From NCBI RefSeq assembly GCF_904846415.1, contig NZ_CAJHAR010000006.1, positions 1 to 64,000 on the forward strand: 64,000 bases of DNA, read 5' to 3'. The notes under the pieces were generated by a model. The model was given only the letters and a program-made list of their open reading frames with translations. It did not search any database and was not told where the DNA came from. The stretch comes from Psychrobacter piscatorii (GTDB lineage Bacteria > Pseudomonadota > Gammaproteobacteria > Pseudomonadales > Moraxellaceae). Shown here one piece after another: positions 46,502-55,919 of this stretch (positions within the stretch are counted from its first letter, which is position 1; every line of letters begins with the position of its first letter). The position numbers and the translations under genes were made by a program.

Positions 46502-47379
46502 AGTGACTCTTGCAAATGGGCAATAAGTAGTTTGAGTTTTTGATCAGGTTGCCTTGCCCTAGGGTAAACCGCATACATACCCAATTTCTTTCGCGTAAAG
46601 CTTTGCAAAATTTGCGTGAGCATATTTTGCTGCATCTCTTCATAAACTAGCGCTTGCGGTAAAAAAGCGATACCTAAATCGCTAAGCGTGGCTTGTTTAA
46701 TCGCACTAAGATGATTGCTATGAAATCGACCATAGACAGGCATTAACTGCTTTGTGCCGTCTATATGTAATGGCCATACATTATTAGAGTTGTTATCAAA
46801 CTTATAAATCAAGCACTCGTGATTCTCTAATTCTTCAGGGGTTTGAGGCATACCATATTGCTTCACATAGTCTGGAGTCGCACATATCACCCATTGGCTG
46901 TCTATCAGGCGCTTTGCAATGAGCGAAGAGTCTTCAAGCTCAGCAGTTCTTACTGCTAAATCAAATCCTTCTTCTATCAGATCAACCAATCGATTGGTAA
47001 TGTGTAAGTCTACGGAAATATCAGGGTGTTGCTTACAGAATTCGGCAATCGATTCGCTCAGTATTAATTTGGCAGAGACCGCTGGCATAGTTATACGTAT
47101 GTTGCCTTTCATATTTTCACCATAACCCGTTACAGCATTTTCGGCTTCTTTAAAGGCAGATCTAGCAATTTTAGCTTTTTCATAAAGCACCATACCTGCA
47201 TCGGTTAAGCTCAACTTTCTGGTGGTTCTATAAAGTAACTGAGTATTTAAGTTTTCTTCTAATCTGGCAATACGCTTGCTAACAACTGAATTCGTTAATG
47301 ACAGTTTTTCAGCGACCTTAGAAAATGACCCTTCCTCAACAACTTGGACGAATAAAACCATATCGTCAGCTTTAATCAT
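46474..47379 (-). CDS. LysR family transcriptional regulator
   Basis: 301 residues. The N-terminal helix-turn-helix FVQVVEEGSFSKVAEKLSLTNSVVSKRIARLEENLNTQLLYRTTRKLSLTDAG is intact. The C-terminal effector domain includes DLHITNRLVDLIEEGFDLAVRTAELEDSSL. GGAG precedes the ATG. It is divergent from lldP-dld-lldD and may control lactate use; lactate operons often use the GntR protein LldR instead. A palindrome with the LysR half-site pattern lies upstream. Confidence 0.9.
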   Translation of the reverse strand: MIKADDMVLFVQVVEEGSFSKVAEKLSLTNSVVSKRIARLEENLNTQLLYRTTRKLSLTDAGMVLYEKAKIARSAFKEAENAVTGYGENMKGNIRITMPAVSAKLILSESIAEFCKQHPDISVDLHITNRLVDLIEEGFDLAVRTAELEDSSLIAKRLIDSQWVICATPDYVKQYGMPQTPEELENHECLIYKFDNNSNNVWPLHIDGTKQLMPVYGRFHSNHLSAIKQATLSDLGIAFLPQALVYEEMQQNMLTQILQSFTRKKLGMYAVYPRARQPDQKLKLLIAHLQESLHQKQAYYC

Positions 47380-47443
47380 ATTTGTGCTCCAATTGATACA
47401 ATGCGGTTTGGATTATAGCAAAAAAAGAAAATAATATTTTCCT

Positions 47444-47460
47444 TTGATGCAATATATCAA
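47444..47460. promoter_or_regulatory. LysR-type operator candidate between LysR gene and lldP
   Basis: TTGATGCAATATATCAA is a TTGAT-N7-ATCAA palindrome. A related TTGATACAA occurs at about 47390. Both are inside the divergent promoter region. Confidence 0.45.
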
Positions 47461-47674
47461 TCTATTAACAAGGCGTAGACTATTTTAGGATGTTTTGAAC
47501 ATTAGATCATAGACTAGTTGAAGCTGTGTTTGGCTTTGTCTGAAAGACCGCTAGGTTAAATTAGCAGTCTGTGTTCGTGAGTGTTTAACACAACTTAGTC
47601 ATTATTGAGCCGTCAAGATAAAGGCTTCGATGACTTGATTCAAGGAAGATTAAGCGACAAAAAAGGATATAGTT

Positions 47675-49381
47675 TTGAATCAAACAATATATGGTCTACT
47701 GGCATTACTGCCAATTGTTCTCTGTGGTATTTTTCTTATAGGCTTGCAATGGTCGGCCAAAAAAACAATGCCAATTATTTTAGTTGTTACCGCTGCGCTT
47801 GCCATTTTTATATGGGATATGACGCTTAATCGAGTGTCATCATCTATTATTCAGGGTTTGGTGATAACTGTCTCAGTGTTGTGGATTGTCTTTGGTGCTA
47901 TTTTTTTACTAAATACATTGAAACATACTGGTGCAATCGCTGTTATCCGTGCTGGATTTACCAATGTATCGCCAGATAGGCGTGTGCAAGCCATTATTAT
48001 TGCATGGTGCTTTGGCTGCTTTCTTGAGGGTGCTTCTGGTTTTGGTACAGCTGCCGCTATTGCCGCACCTTTGCTGGTGGCAATAGGATTCCCAGCGCTG
48101 GGTGCGGTGTTGATGGGGATGATGATACAAAGTACACCTGTATCATTTGGTGCGGTCGGTACGCCTATCGTTATTGGGGTAAATAAGGGGTTGGATACAG
48201 TCGCTATCAGCGCGCAACTTGCACAACAAGGCTTGCAGTGGGACAGCTTCTTACAACTGATTACCAGCCAAGTTGCTATGATTCATGGCGCTATTGGTAC
48301 GTTTATGCCACTTTTCATGGTGATGATGCTCACTCGCTTTTTTGGTAAAAACAAAAGCTGGAGAGAAGGCTTCGCTATTTGGCCATTTGCTATTTTTGCA
48401 GGCCTGGCATTTACGATTCCTTATACATTGACGGGCGTTTTTTTAGGACCAGAGTTTCCATCACTGGTTGGTGGTCTGGTCAGCATGGCCATCGTTGTTA
48501 ATGCTGCTAAAAGAGGGTTTTTAGTACCAAAAACCACATGGGATTTTGAGCCGCAAAAAAGCTGGCCAAGTGAATGGCTTGGTAAGTTGGTGATCAGTAA
48601 AGAAGATATTACGCCGGCTTTGAGTGATAAAAATATGTCCACTTTTATGGCGTGGTTTCCTTATTTACTAGTGGCTCTCTTACTAGTGTTTTCAAGAGTA
48701 TTTACAGGCTTTCAGTCTTTACTTAATAGTGTAACGGTCGACCTAACCTCAATTTTAAGTGAGGCAGATATTAGTGCCAGCTTTAGTCCTTTGTACTTAC
48801 CAGGTGGCCTGTTAATCATCAGCGCCTTGGTTGCCGCCATTCTTCAAACTAGAAAACCCGTCAGCGCACTAAATAATGCCTTTAAAGAATCAAGTAAAAC
48901 CGTATTGGGAGCAGGTTTCGTACTTATCTTTACGATTCCAATGGTTAGAATCTTTATCAATTCGGGCATAAATTTATCAGATGTGGCGAGTATGCCGGTT
49001 GCAAGTGCAGAGTTGTTTGCGGGTACTTTTGGCAACACCTTCCCCTTAATTAGTGCAACCATCGGTGCCTTAGGTGCGTTTATCGCGGGCTCTAATACCG
49101 TATCTAACATGATGTTCAGCCAATTCCAATATGAAGCCGCCATGAGCTTACGGATCTCACCTTCTTTAATCATCGCGGCACAAGCAGTTGGTGCAGCAGC
49201 TGGTAATATGATTGCCATACATAACGTGGTGGCTGCATCAGCAACAGTGGGTTTGCTTGGTATGGAAGGCGCCACATTGAGACGTACTATTTTACCCACT
49301 CTATATTATGTATTGCTCTGTGGAATAATCGTCATGGCCGCAATTTATATTTTCGATTTTCAAGGCCCTTTAGCATCATGA
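47675..49381 (+). CDS. lldP: L-lactate permease
   Basis: 568 residues with about fourteen membrane helices and many LldP blocks: TLKHTGAIAVIRAGFTNVSPD, WCFGCFLEGASGFGTAAAIA, SFGAVGTPIVIGVNKG and SNTVSNMMFSQFQYEAAMS. It imports lactate and glycolate with protons. TTG start at 47675, with AAAAAGGATAT upstream, is the only plausible start before the hydrophobic N-terminus. It overlaps dld by four bases (ATGA). Confidence 0.93.
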   Translation: MNQTIYGLLALLPIVLCGIFLIGLQWSAKKTMPIILVVTAALAIFIWDMTLNRVSSSIIQGLVITVSVLWIVFGAIFLLNTLKHTGAIAVIRAGFTNVSPDRRVQAIIIAWCFGCFLEGASGFGTAAAIAAPLLVAIGFPALGAVLMGMMIQSTPVSFGAVGTPIVIGVNKGLDTVAISAQLAQQGLQWDSFLQLITSQVAMIHGAIGTFMPLFMVMMLTRFFGKNKSWREGFAIWPFAIFAGLAFTIPYTLTGVFLGPEFPSLVGGLVSMAIVVNAAKRGFLVPKTTWDFEPQKSWPSEWLGKLVISKEDITPALSDKNMSTFMAWFPYLLVALLLVFSRVFTGFQSLLNSVTVDLTSILSEADISASFSPLYLPGGLLIISALVAAILQTRKPVSALNNAFKESSKTVLGAGFVLIFTIPMVRIFINSGINLSDVASMPVASAELFAGTFGNTFPLISATIGALGAFIAGSNTVSNMMFSQFQYEAAMSLRISPSLIIAAQAVGAAAGNMIAIHNVVAASATVGLLGMEGATLRRTILPTLYYVLLCGIIVMAAIYIFDFQGPLAS

Positions 49382-51150
49382 GTGATACACCATTACAAGA
49401 TAAGGAGCATCATATCTCTTCGTCAAATCGAGCTTCTCAAGACATAATGAGTCCTGACCACGTGTTAGAAAAACTCACCACTTTATTAGGAGCCAGTAAT
49501 GTACAAGCAGACCCAGAGAAAAACGAGCATTATAGAATGGGATGGCGCTCTGGTGGTGGAAATGCATTAGCAGTTTTATTTCCACAAACGTTGTTAGACA
49601 TTTGGCGTAGCCTAGAAGTGTGTGTTGAAGGCGATTGCATTATTATCATGCAAGCGGCAAAAACAGGACTGACTGAAGGCTCAACGCCAAGCGGTAATGA
49701 CTACGATAGACCCGTGGTTGTTATCAATACCCTTGCTATAGACCAGCTGTACTTAGTGAATGGTAATGAACAAGTAATTAGCTTGCCTGGGGCTACATTG
49801 CACCAGTTGCAAAGCCAACTTAATGCCGTAGATAGAGCGCCGCATTCAGTCATTGGTTCATCAACTTTAGGTGCGTCCATTATTGGTGGGGTTTCTAATA
49901 ACTCAGGTGGGGCTCTTGTGAAAAGGGGTCCTGCTTACACCGAGCTTGCGTTGTTTGCACAAATAAACAAACACGGTCAGCTGGTGCTAGTCAATCATCT
50001 AGATGTAGAGTTAGGAAATACCCCTGAAGAAATACTCACTAACTTACAAACAGGTAATTTTGATAAAAGAAAGCTACCTGACACTGGCAAGTTGGCATCT
50101 GATAAAGAGTACATCACTAGAGTAAAAGATGTTAATGCAAGCACACCAAGTCGTTTTAATGCTGACAAGCGGAGACTGTATGAAGCAAGTGGGTGTGCTG
50201 GCAAGCTTGCTGTATTTGCCGTACGCCTTGACACTTATCCAACCGCTGCAAGGGAGAAGACTTTTTATATAGGCAGTAACAGTGTGAGTGAGCTTGCACA
50301 GTTGCGACGGCAGATATTATCGAGCTTTGAAAGTATTCCTGAAGTTGGTGAATATATGCATCGCGATATATTTGATGTATCCGCTAAATACGGTAAAGAC
50401 ACGTTCCTGAGTATTAAGCACCTTGGTACAAATGCTTTACCTAGACTGTTTTCTATCAAAGGCGCTATGGACGCAAAGTTCCATAAGTGGTCGTGGATGC
50501 CAAAGCATTTCACAGATAAAGTCATGCAGTTTGTCGCCAATATATTTCCAAAGCATTTACCGAAGCAAATGATTGAGTATCGCGACCAATATGAGCATCA
50601 CCTAATATTAAAAATGAGTGATGAGGGCATAGAGGAAGCACAAGGTTTCTTGAAAACTTTTTTTGCGTCATCAAAAACCGGTAGCTATTTTGAATGTAGT
50701 GAGGAAGAGTCAGAAAGCGCCTTTTTAAATCGTTTTGCAGCAGCAGGTGCCGCATTGAGGTATGAAATTATACATGAAAAAGAAGTAGGGGAGATATTAG
50801 CGCTTGATATTGCCATACCACGTAATGAGTTAGACTGGCTTGAAACGCTACCTGAAGAAATCATACAACACTTAGAAAAGAAGCTCTATTACGGACACTT
50901 CTTTTGTTATGTATTTCATCAAGATTATATTTTGAAGAAAGGTAGTGACATCAAGCATGTCAAAAAAATGATGTTAGAGTTATTGGGCGCACGCGGGGCA
51001 AAATATCCTGCTGAGCATAATGTCGGTCACTTGTACGAAGCGGAGCCTGATTTGCAAAACTTCTATAAAAGCTTAGACCCAACCAACACCTTTAATCCAG
51101 GTGTCGGTAAAATGTCGAAAATCAAACGTAATTGCTCGTGCTGTTTGTAA
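49378..51150 (+). CDS. dld: Quinone-dependent D-lactate dehydrogenase
   Basis: 590 residues, close to the 571 of E. coli Dld. FAD-binding PCMH domain at the N-terminus: MQAAKTGLTEGSTPSGNDYD, then SVIGSSTLGASIIGGVSNNSGGALVKRGPAYTE. The C-terminal membrane-binding cap ends AEHNVGHLYEAEP, LDPTNTFNPGVGKMSK. Oxidises D-lactate to pyruvate with electrons to quinone. Together with lldD it allows use of both lactate isomers. Confidence 0.93.
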   Translation: MSDTPLQDKEHHISSSNRASQDIMSPDHVLEKLTTLLGASNVQADPEKNEHYRMGWRSGGGNALAVLFPQTLLDIWRSLEVCVEGDCIIIMQAAKTGLTEGSTPSGNDYDRPVVVINTLAIDQLYLVNGNEQVISLPGATLHQLQSQLNAVDRAPHSVIGSSTLGASIIGGVSNNSGGALVKRGPAYTELALFAQINKHGQLVLVNHLDVELGNTPEEILTNLQTGNFDKRKLPDTGKLASDKEYITRVKDVNASTPSRFNADKRRLYEASGCAGKLAVFAVRLDTYPTAAREKTFYIGSNSVSELAQLRRQILSSFESIPEVGEYMHRDIFDVSAKYGKDTFLSIKHLGTNALPRLFSIKGAMDAKFHKWSWMPKHFTDKVMQFVANIFPKHLPKQMIEYRDQYEHHLILKMSDEGIEEAQGFLKTFFASSKTGSYFECSEEESESAFLNRFAAAGAALRYEIIHEKEVGEILALDIAIPRNELDWLETLPEEIIQHLEKKLYYGHFFCYVFHQDYILKKGSDIKHVKKMMLELLGARGAKYPAEHNVGHLYEAEPDLQNFYKSLDPTNTFNPGVGKMSKIKRNCSCCL

Positions 51151-51280
51151 TATCGAGTTTGGGCTGCGGCTTGCTGCTTCAAAATAAGTCAGTCGTATCC
51201 ATCGATTAATACTGAGCTATGTACAATTAGACATCCAAAAATATTACCTAGTTATCTAACAAAATAAAAAGGGTAAACGT

Positions 51281-52423
51281 ATGATTATCTCATCTGCAAA
51301 TGACTACAGAGCTGCTGCCAAGCGCCGACTGCCACCATTCTTGTTTCATTATATAGATGGCGGTGCTTATGATGAATATACCTTAAAACGTAATACTGAA
51401 GATTTATCACAGATTGCTCTTAGGCAACGTGTACTGAATGATATGTCAGAACTGAGCTTAGAGACGCAGTTATTTAACGAAACACTGTCTATGCCTGTAG
51501 CGTTATCACCCGTTGGTTTGACGGGCATGTATGCCCGCCGCGGAGAAGTACAGGCCGCTATAGCAGCCGATCAAAAAGGCATTCCGTTTACAATGTCAAC
51601 GGTTTCTGTTTGTCCGATTGAGGAAGTGGTACCTAAAATCAACCGTCCGATGTGGTTTCAGCTTTATGTATTAAAGGACCGAGGCTTTATGCGAAATGCT
51701 CTGGAGCGTGCAAAAGCTGCGGGGTGTTCGACATTGGTCTTTACGGTAGATATGCCAGTACCAGGGGCACGCTACCGCGATGCGCACTCTGGTATGAGTG
51801 GTAAAAATTCAGCTATGCGCCGTTACTTACAGTCTGTGACGCATCCACAATGGGCTTGGGATGTGGGCTTGCAAGGTCGACCGCATGATTTGGGTAATAT
51901 TTCTACTTATTTAGGTAAGCCTACAGGGCTAGAGGACTATATAGGCTGGCTAGGTAATAATTTTGATCCCTCTATTTCTTGGAAAGATTTAGATTGGATT
52001 CGTGAATACTGGGATGGGCCGATGGTCATCAAAGGTATTTTGGACCCAGAAGATGCCAAAGACGCTGTACGTTTTGGTGCAGACGGTATAGTTGTGTCCA
52101 ATCATGGTGGACGACAATTGGATGGTGTTTTATCAAGTGCGCGTGCTCTGCCTTCTATTGCCGATGCCGTCAAAGGAGAGATTAAAATTTTAGCAGACTC
52201 TGGCATACGCAGTGGCTTAGACGTCGTACGTATGTTGGCTTTAGGGGCTGATATCTGCATGCTAGGACGCGCATTTATATATGCTTTAGCGGCGGATGGC
52301 GGTGCAGGAGTAAGTAACTTGCTAGATTTGATAGATAAAGAGATGCGCGTTGCGATGACCTTGACGGGCGCTAAAACGATTGCTGATATTAATTCACACT
52401 GTTTAGTGAAAATAAATAACTAA
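51281..52423 (+). CDS. lldD: FMN-dependent L-lactate dehydrogenase
   Basis: 380 residues of the alpha-hydroxyacid oxidase family: [49 protein letters not shown], and the active-site [20 protein letters not shown] with His-Gly-Gly-Arg. [20 protein letters not shown] ends the FMN phosphate site. Membrane-linked enzyme passing electrons from L-lactate to quinone. It lies 130 bases after dld and a terminator follows at 52531. Confidence 0.95.
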   Translation: MIISSANDYRAAAKRRLPPFLFHYIDGGAYDEYTLKRNTEDLSQIALRQRVLNDMSELSLETQLFNETLSMPVALSPVGLTGMYARRGEVQAAIAADQKGIPFTMSTVSVCPIEEVVPKINRPMWFQLYVLKDRGFMRNALERAKAAGCSTLVFTVDMPVPGARYRDAHSGMSGKNSAMRRYLQSVTHPQWAWDVGLQGRPHDLGNISTYLGKPTGLEDYIGWLGNNFDPSISWKDLDWIREYWDGPMVIKGILDPEDAKDAVRFGADGIVVSNHGGRQLDGVLSSARALPSIADAVKGEIKILADSGIRSGLDVVRMLALGADICMLGRAFIYALAADGGAGVSNLLDLIDKEMRVAMTLTGAKTIADINSHCLVKINN

Positions 52424-52857
52424 ATTTAGCTTGTTGAGATGAATATTTTATTAATCTCAATTCTTAGCATGTTTAAATAGTAGCGTTTTTAAGCAAATGA
52501 AGTAAACTCAGCCAAACCTCTTGCCTAAATAAAAAAGCCTTTCAAGCTATTGAATATAAAGCTTGAAAAGCTTTTTTGTGTTTTGAGATTGTACCATTCT
52601 GATTTCTTTAAAAAGGTAAACAAAAATTTACTAAAGCATATTGTCTGTGTGTTCATGAAAACTCGCTGGTTAACGATAGAGAATTCTGCTAATGCTAAAT
52701 TCGTTAAAAGAATTTAACTACCTATTAAGATAGTGTAACTGAAATTTCAAGCACAGTTGCTTAAAATGCCAGTTACATGAACTAAAAACATGTGTTAATT
52801 GAGTGTCAGTCTATCCACCTAATACCTTCAGTCCAATTAATAAGCTAAATGACAAAG
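52424..52857. other. Intergenic region between lldD and the BenK-like gene
   Basis: About 430 bases with a bidirectional terminator (52531-52577); no gene, repeat or operator is otherwise seen. Confidence 0.45.
52531..52577. terminator. Bidirectional terminator between convergent genes
   Basis: AAAAAAGCCTTTCAAGCT pairs with AGCTTGAAAAGCTTTTTT, one bulge, loop of about eleven bases. A/T runs at both sides suit both lldD and the convergent MFS gene. Confidence 0.85.
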
Positions 52858-54219
52858 TCAAATAGAGGAAGTGTCTAAAGTTATTGGTCTAACCTCAGCT
52901 TTTCTGCTATCAACAGCCGCATTTAGGTTTACAAGGAATATAGCAATCGATGCAATGATGCCTGGGATGGCAATGAACAAGAAGTTGGTCTGATGGCTCA
53001 GCTCAAGCGTAAGTAATGCACCCGTCAAGATGGGTCCGACGATCGCGCCAATACGACCGATACCTGATGCCCAGCCCATAGCTGTTGTACGAACGGCGGT
53101 CGGGTAGTACTGCGCAACAAAGGTATAAAGTAAAATTTGTGAGCCAATCGTGGTCGCGCCAGCAATAGCAATAAGTGTATAGAGCACTACTTGCGGGCTG
53201 TTATAACCGAGCATTATCAATGAGACTGCACCTAAAGTAAACATAGTAGTCAAGACAGGTTTAAGATGGAATTTGTCAGCCAAGATACCGCCACCAATGG
53301 CGCCAATCATGCCACCGATGTTGAGAGCAAATAAGAAAATCATACTTGCTCCTAGCGAATAGCCTGCTTGAATCATCAGTTTGGGTAACCAACTGGCTAA
53401 GGCGTAAACCATCAGTAGACACATAAAGAAAGCAACCCAAAACATAATCGTCGTAAAGCCACGGTTTTTTAGGAACAGTGCCTTAATAGGTGCATCATCC
53501 CCTTTGGTGGGTTCATCTAATATTAAGGTTGTTGAAGTAGTAATGTTTTCTTGTGGAGCCAGTTTTTGTACAATAACCTTTGCTTCATTATCCCGTTTTT
53601 CTTTGACCAAATACATCAAAGATTCTGGCAGCATTTTCCAGATGATAGGGAGTAATAAAGTCGGTATGCCAGCAATATAAAACATGATTTCCCAGCCAAA
53701 ATCCACCACTAAAAATGATCCTAATAGTGCTGATGCCATGCCACCGATAGCATAACCACTAAACATCACCGCGACTAAGGTGCTGCGAATGCGTTTTGGT
53801 GCATATTCAGACGTTAGGGCCACGCAGATAGGCATGACGCCACCGATACCCAGCCCTGCAAAAAACCGCAAAGTGGCAAATTGGATGGGGCCATTGGCAA
53901 AAGCACCAAAAAAGGTAAAACTACTAAAAAGTGCAACGCAGATCATAATCGTTTTTTTGCGGCCGATTTTGTCAGACAACGTACCAAAAATCATTGCGCC
54001 AAACATCATACCAAAAAGTGCCGCGCTCGCGAGCAATCCTGCCTGTACGGCGGTCAATGACCACTCTTCCATAAGTAGTGGTAGTGCTACGCCATAAATG
54101 ACAAGATCGTAGCCATCAAAAATGATAATGAGCAAACACCAAAAAAGCACCTTCCAATGAAAGGGTGTAAATTTGGCATCATCAATGACCTTATTGATAT
54201 TTAAAGTTGGTGATTCCAT
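52858..54219 (-). CDS. Aromatic acid:H+ symporter, BenK/PcaK-like (MFS, AAHS family)
   Basis: 453 residues, twelve membrane helices. AAHS hallmarks: FDGYDLVIYGVALPLLMEEW in helix 1, GTLSDKIGRKKTIMI in loop 2-3, PICVALTSEYAPKRIRSTLV, and LPESLMYLVKEKRDNEA. The Asp-Gly-Tyr-Asp motif is needed for aromatic acid transport in PcaK. Substrate is probably benzoate (BenK) or 4-hydroxybenzoate. A site resembling the BenM/CatM operator lies about 90 bases upstream (54310). It is co-located with ben and pca genes further along. Confidence 0.88.
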   Translation of the reverse strand: MESPTLNINKVIDDAKFTPFHWKVLFWCLLIIIFDGYDLVIYGVALPLLMEEWSLTAVQAGLLASAALFGMMFGAMIFGTLSDKIGRKKTIMICVALFSSFTFFGAFANGPIQFATLRFFAGLGIGGVMPICVALTSEYAPKRIRSTLVAVMFSGYAIGGMASALLGSFLVVDFGWEIMFYIAGIPTLLLPIIWKMLPESLMYLVKEKRDNEAKVIVQKLAPQENITTSTTLILDEPTKGDDAPIKALFLKNRGFTTIMFWVAFFMCLLMVYALASWLPKLMIQAGYSLGASMIFLFALNIGGMIGAIGGGILADKFHLKPVLTTMFTLGAVSLIMLGYNSPQVVLYTLIAIAGATTIGSQILLYTFVAQYYPTAVRTTAMGWASGIGRIGAIVGPILTGALLTLELSHQTNFLFIAIPGIIASIAIFLVNLNAAVDSRKAEVRPITLDTSSI

Positions 54220-54309
54220 TCGACTTTCTCCGTGGGTAATGTCCCTATAAGTACTTATTAAGTTAGGGTTTTATAAGGATCAAGTCAAAAACCCTCTAAG
54301 TATAAATTT

Positions 54310-54324
54310 ATACCTAAAGGGTAT
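54310..54324 (-). promoter_or_regulatory. BenM/CatM-type operator candidate
   Basis: ATACCTAAAGGGTAT equals ATAC-N7-GTAT, the binding consensus of the Acinetobacter LysR regulators BenM and CatM. It is positioned upstream of the BenK-like transporter, and a wider imperfect palindrome (54292-54321) overlaps it. No benM-like gene is in the window. Confidence 0.55.
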
Positions 54325-54413
54325 GGAAGCTGATTGGCGCAGTATCAGTATAAATGGTTATATTCTCTTTAAAAAACTCATTGCCCTAACAATGCCAATG
54401 TAAAAATACCAAT

Positions 54414-54456
54414 AAAAAACCGCTCATCTATCTTTTAAATAGATGAGCGGTTTTTT
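54414..54456 (-). terminator. Terminator of gdhA
   Basis: Perfect 18-base stem AAAAAACCGCTCATCTAT / ATAGATGAGCGGTTTTTT with a 7-base loop, followed by a T run. It lies 32 bases after the gdhA stop on the minus strand and is bidirectional in form. Confidence 0.92.
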
Positions 54457-54487
54457 ATTTAAGCGTGTTGAGTATTTACAAACTGGA

Positions 54488-55834
54488 TCAGTTCAAAATA
54501 CCATAAGCAACCAACGCATCGGCAACTCTCTTGAAGCCAACGATATTGGCACCCGCCATATAATCGATATAGCCATTATCGGTTTGACCGTACTGTTCTG
54601 AGGCATCGGCTGCGCTATCATGGATACTTTTCATGATGTTTTTGAGACGTAAATCTATTTGCTCAAACGTTTTGTATTGACGTACCGAGTTTTGTGACAT
54701 CTCAAGTGCAGAGACAGCCACGCCGCCTGCATTGGCAGCTTTGCCAGGAGCATAATGCACACGGTGCAATCGCACATAATCGATTGCCTCGGTAGTCAGC
54801 GGCATATTGGCACCTTCAACGACATAGGTAACGCCATTGTCAATCATGAGCTTGGCGTCGTCTACCGTGACTTCGTTTTGGGTCGCTGATGGAATCGCAA
54901 TATCACCTTTGAACTGCCACGGTTTTTGCTTGGCACACCATTCACCGCCGTACACAGCTACATAGTCCGCCAAAGGTTTACTTTTTGCTTTTTGCGCTTT
55001 GAGCCAGTCGATTTTTTCTTGGTTAAAACCCGCTGCATCGTACAAAGTACCTTGTGAGTCTGATACTGTGACGACGATACCGCCCAGCATATAGGCTTTT
55101 TCAGCAGCATGTAGTGAGACATTACCTGCGCCTGAAATGAGTATTCTTTTACCTGTAATATTGTCATTTTGCGCCGTAAGCATGTTTTCTAAAAAATATA
55201 CCGCGCCATATCCCGTTGCTTCTGTGCGCATCAAACTTCCGCCAAAACCAACGCCTTTCCCAGTCAATACGCCGCCATACTCGTGCGTAAGATTTTTATA
55301 CATGGCAAACATATAACTGACTTCACGCCCGCCGACGCCAATGTCGCCCGCAGGTACATCAATGTCTTTATTCACGTAGTGATGTAGCTCACGCATAAAG
55401 GCATAACAGAAGCGGCGGATTTCGCTGTCCGTTTTGCCTTTGGGGTCAAAATCTGAGCCGCCTTTACCGCCGCCCATTGGCAATCCAGTCAGTGCGTTTT
55501 TGAATATTTGCTCAAAACCCAAAAACTTCAACACAGACTGATTGACGGTAGGGTGAAACCGAACACCGCCTTTGTAAGGCCCCAGTGCATTGCTAAACTG
55601 AACGCGCCAGCCGCGATTGACCTGCACTTCGCCTTGATCATTTTCCCAGTTAATACGGAACGCCATAATGCGGTCAGGCTCAACGAGACGCTCGAATACT
55701 TTCAATGCACTGTATTCAGGATGGGCGTCATATAGCGGTGCAATCGTCATGGCAACTTCTTTTACCGCTTGAACGAATTCAGGTTGATGGGCATAACGTG
55801 CTTCGACTTTTTCGATGGCCTGACTGATACTCAT
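54488..55834 (-). CDS. gdhA: NADP-specific glutamate dehydrogenase
   Basis: About 448 residues, matching E. coli GdhA (447). Blocks: FRINWENDQGEVQVNRGWRVQF, GPYKGGVRFHPTVNQSVLKFLGFEQIFKNALTGLPMGGGKGG (catalytic Lys), PAGDIGVGGREVSYM, and the NADP domain ISGAGNVSLHAAEKAYMLGG. It joins ammonia and 2-oxoglutarate to glutamate. AAGGA supports ATG 55834 over the in-frame ATG at 55858. Its own terminator is at 54414. Confidence 0.96.
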   Translation of the reverse strand: MSISQAIEKVEARYAHQPEFVQAVKEVAMTIAPLYDAHPEYSALKVFERLVEPDRIMAFRINWENDQGEVQVNRGWRVQFSNALGPYKGGVRFHPTVNQSVLKFLGFEQIFKNALTGLPMGGGKGGSDFDPKGKTDSEIRRFCYAFMRELHHYVNKDIDVPAGDIGVGGREVSYMFAMYKNLTHEYGGVLTGKGVGFGGSLMRTEATGYGAVYFLENMLTAQNDNITGKRILISGAGNVSLHAAEKAYMLGGIVVTVSDSQGTLYDAAGFNQEKIDWLKAQKAKSKPLADYVAVYGGEWCAKQKPWQFKGDIAIPSATQNEVTVDDAKLMIDNGVTYVVEGANMPLTTEAIDYVRLHRVHYAPGKAANAGGVAVSALEMSQNSVRQYKTFEQIDLRLKNIMKSIHDSAADASEQYGQTDNGYIDYMAGANIVGFKRVADALVAYGILN

Positions 55835-55919
55835 ATGTTTTCCTTGTTGGTATGGCAACGCTCGTGGTAATGGTTTAGCGTCATTAAAATGACTAGGCTT
55901 GATTTACAGGTTTTATGCG

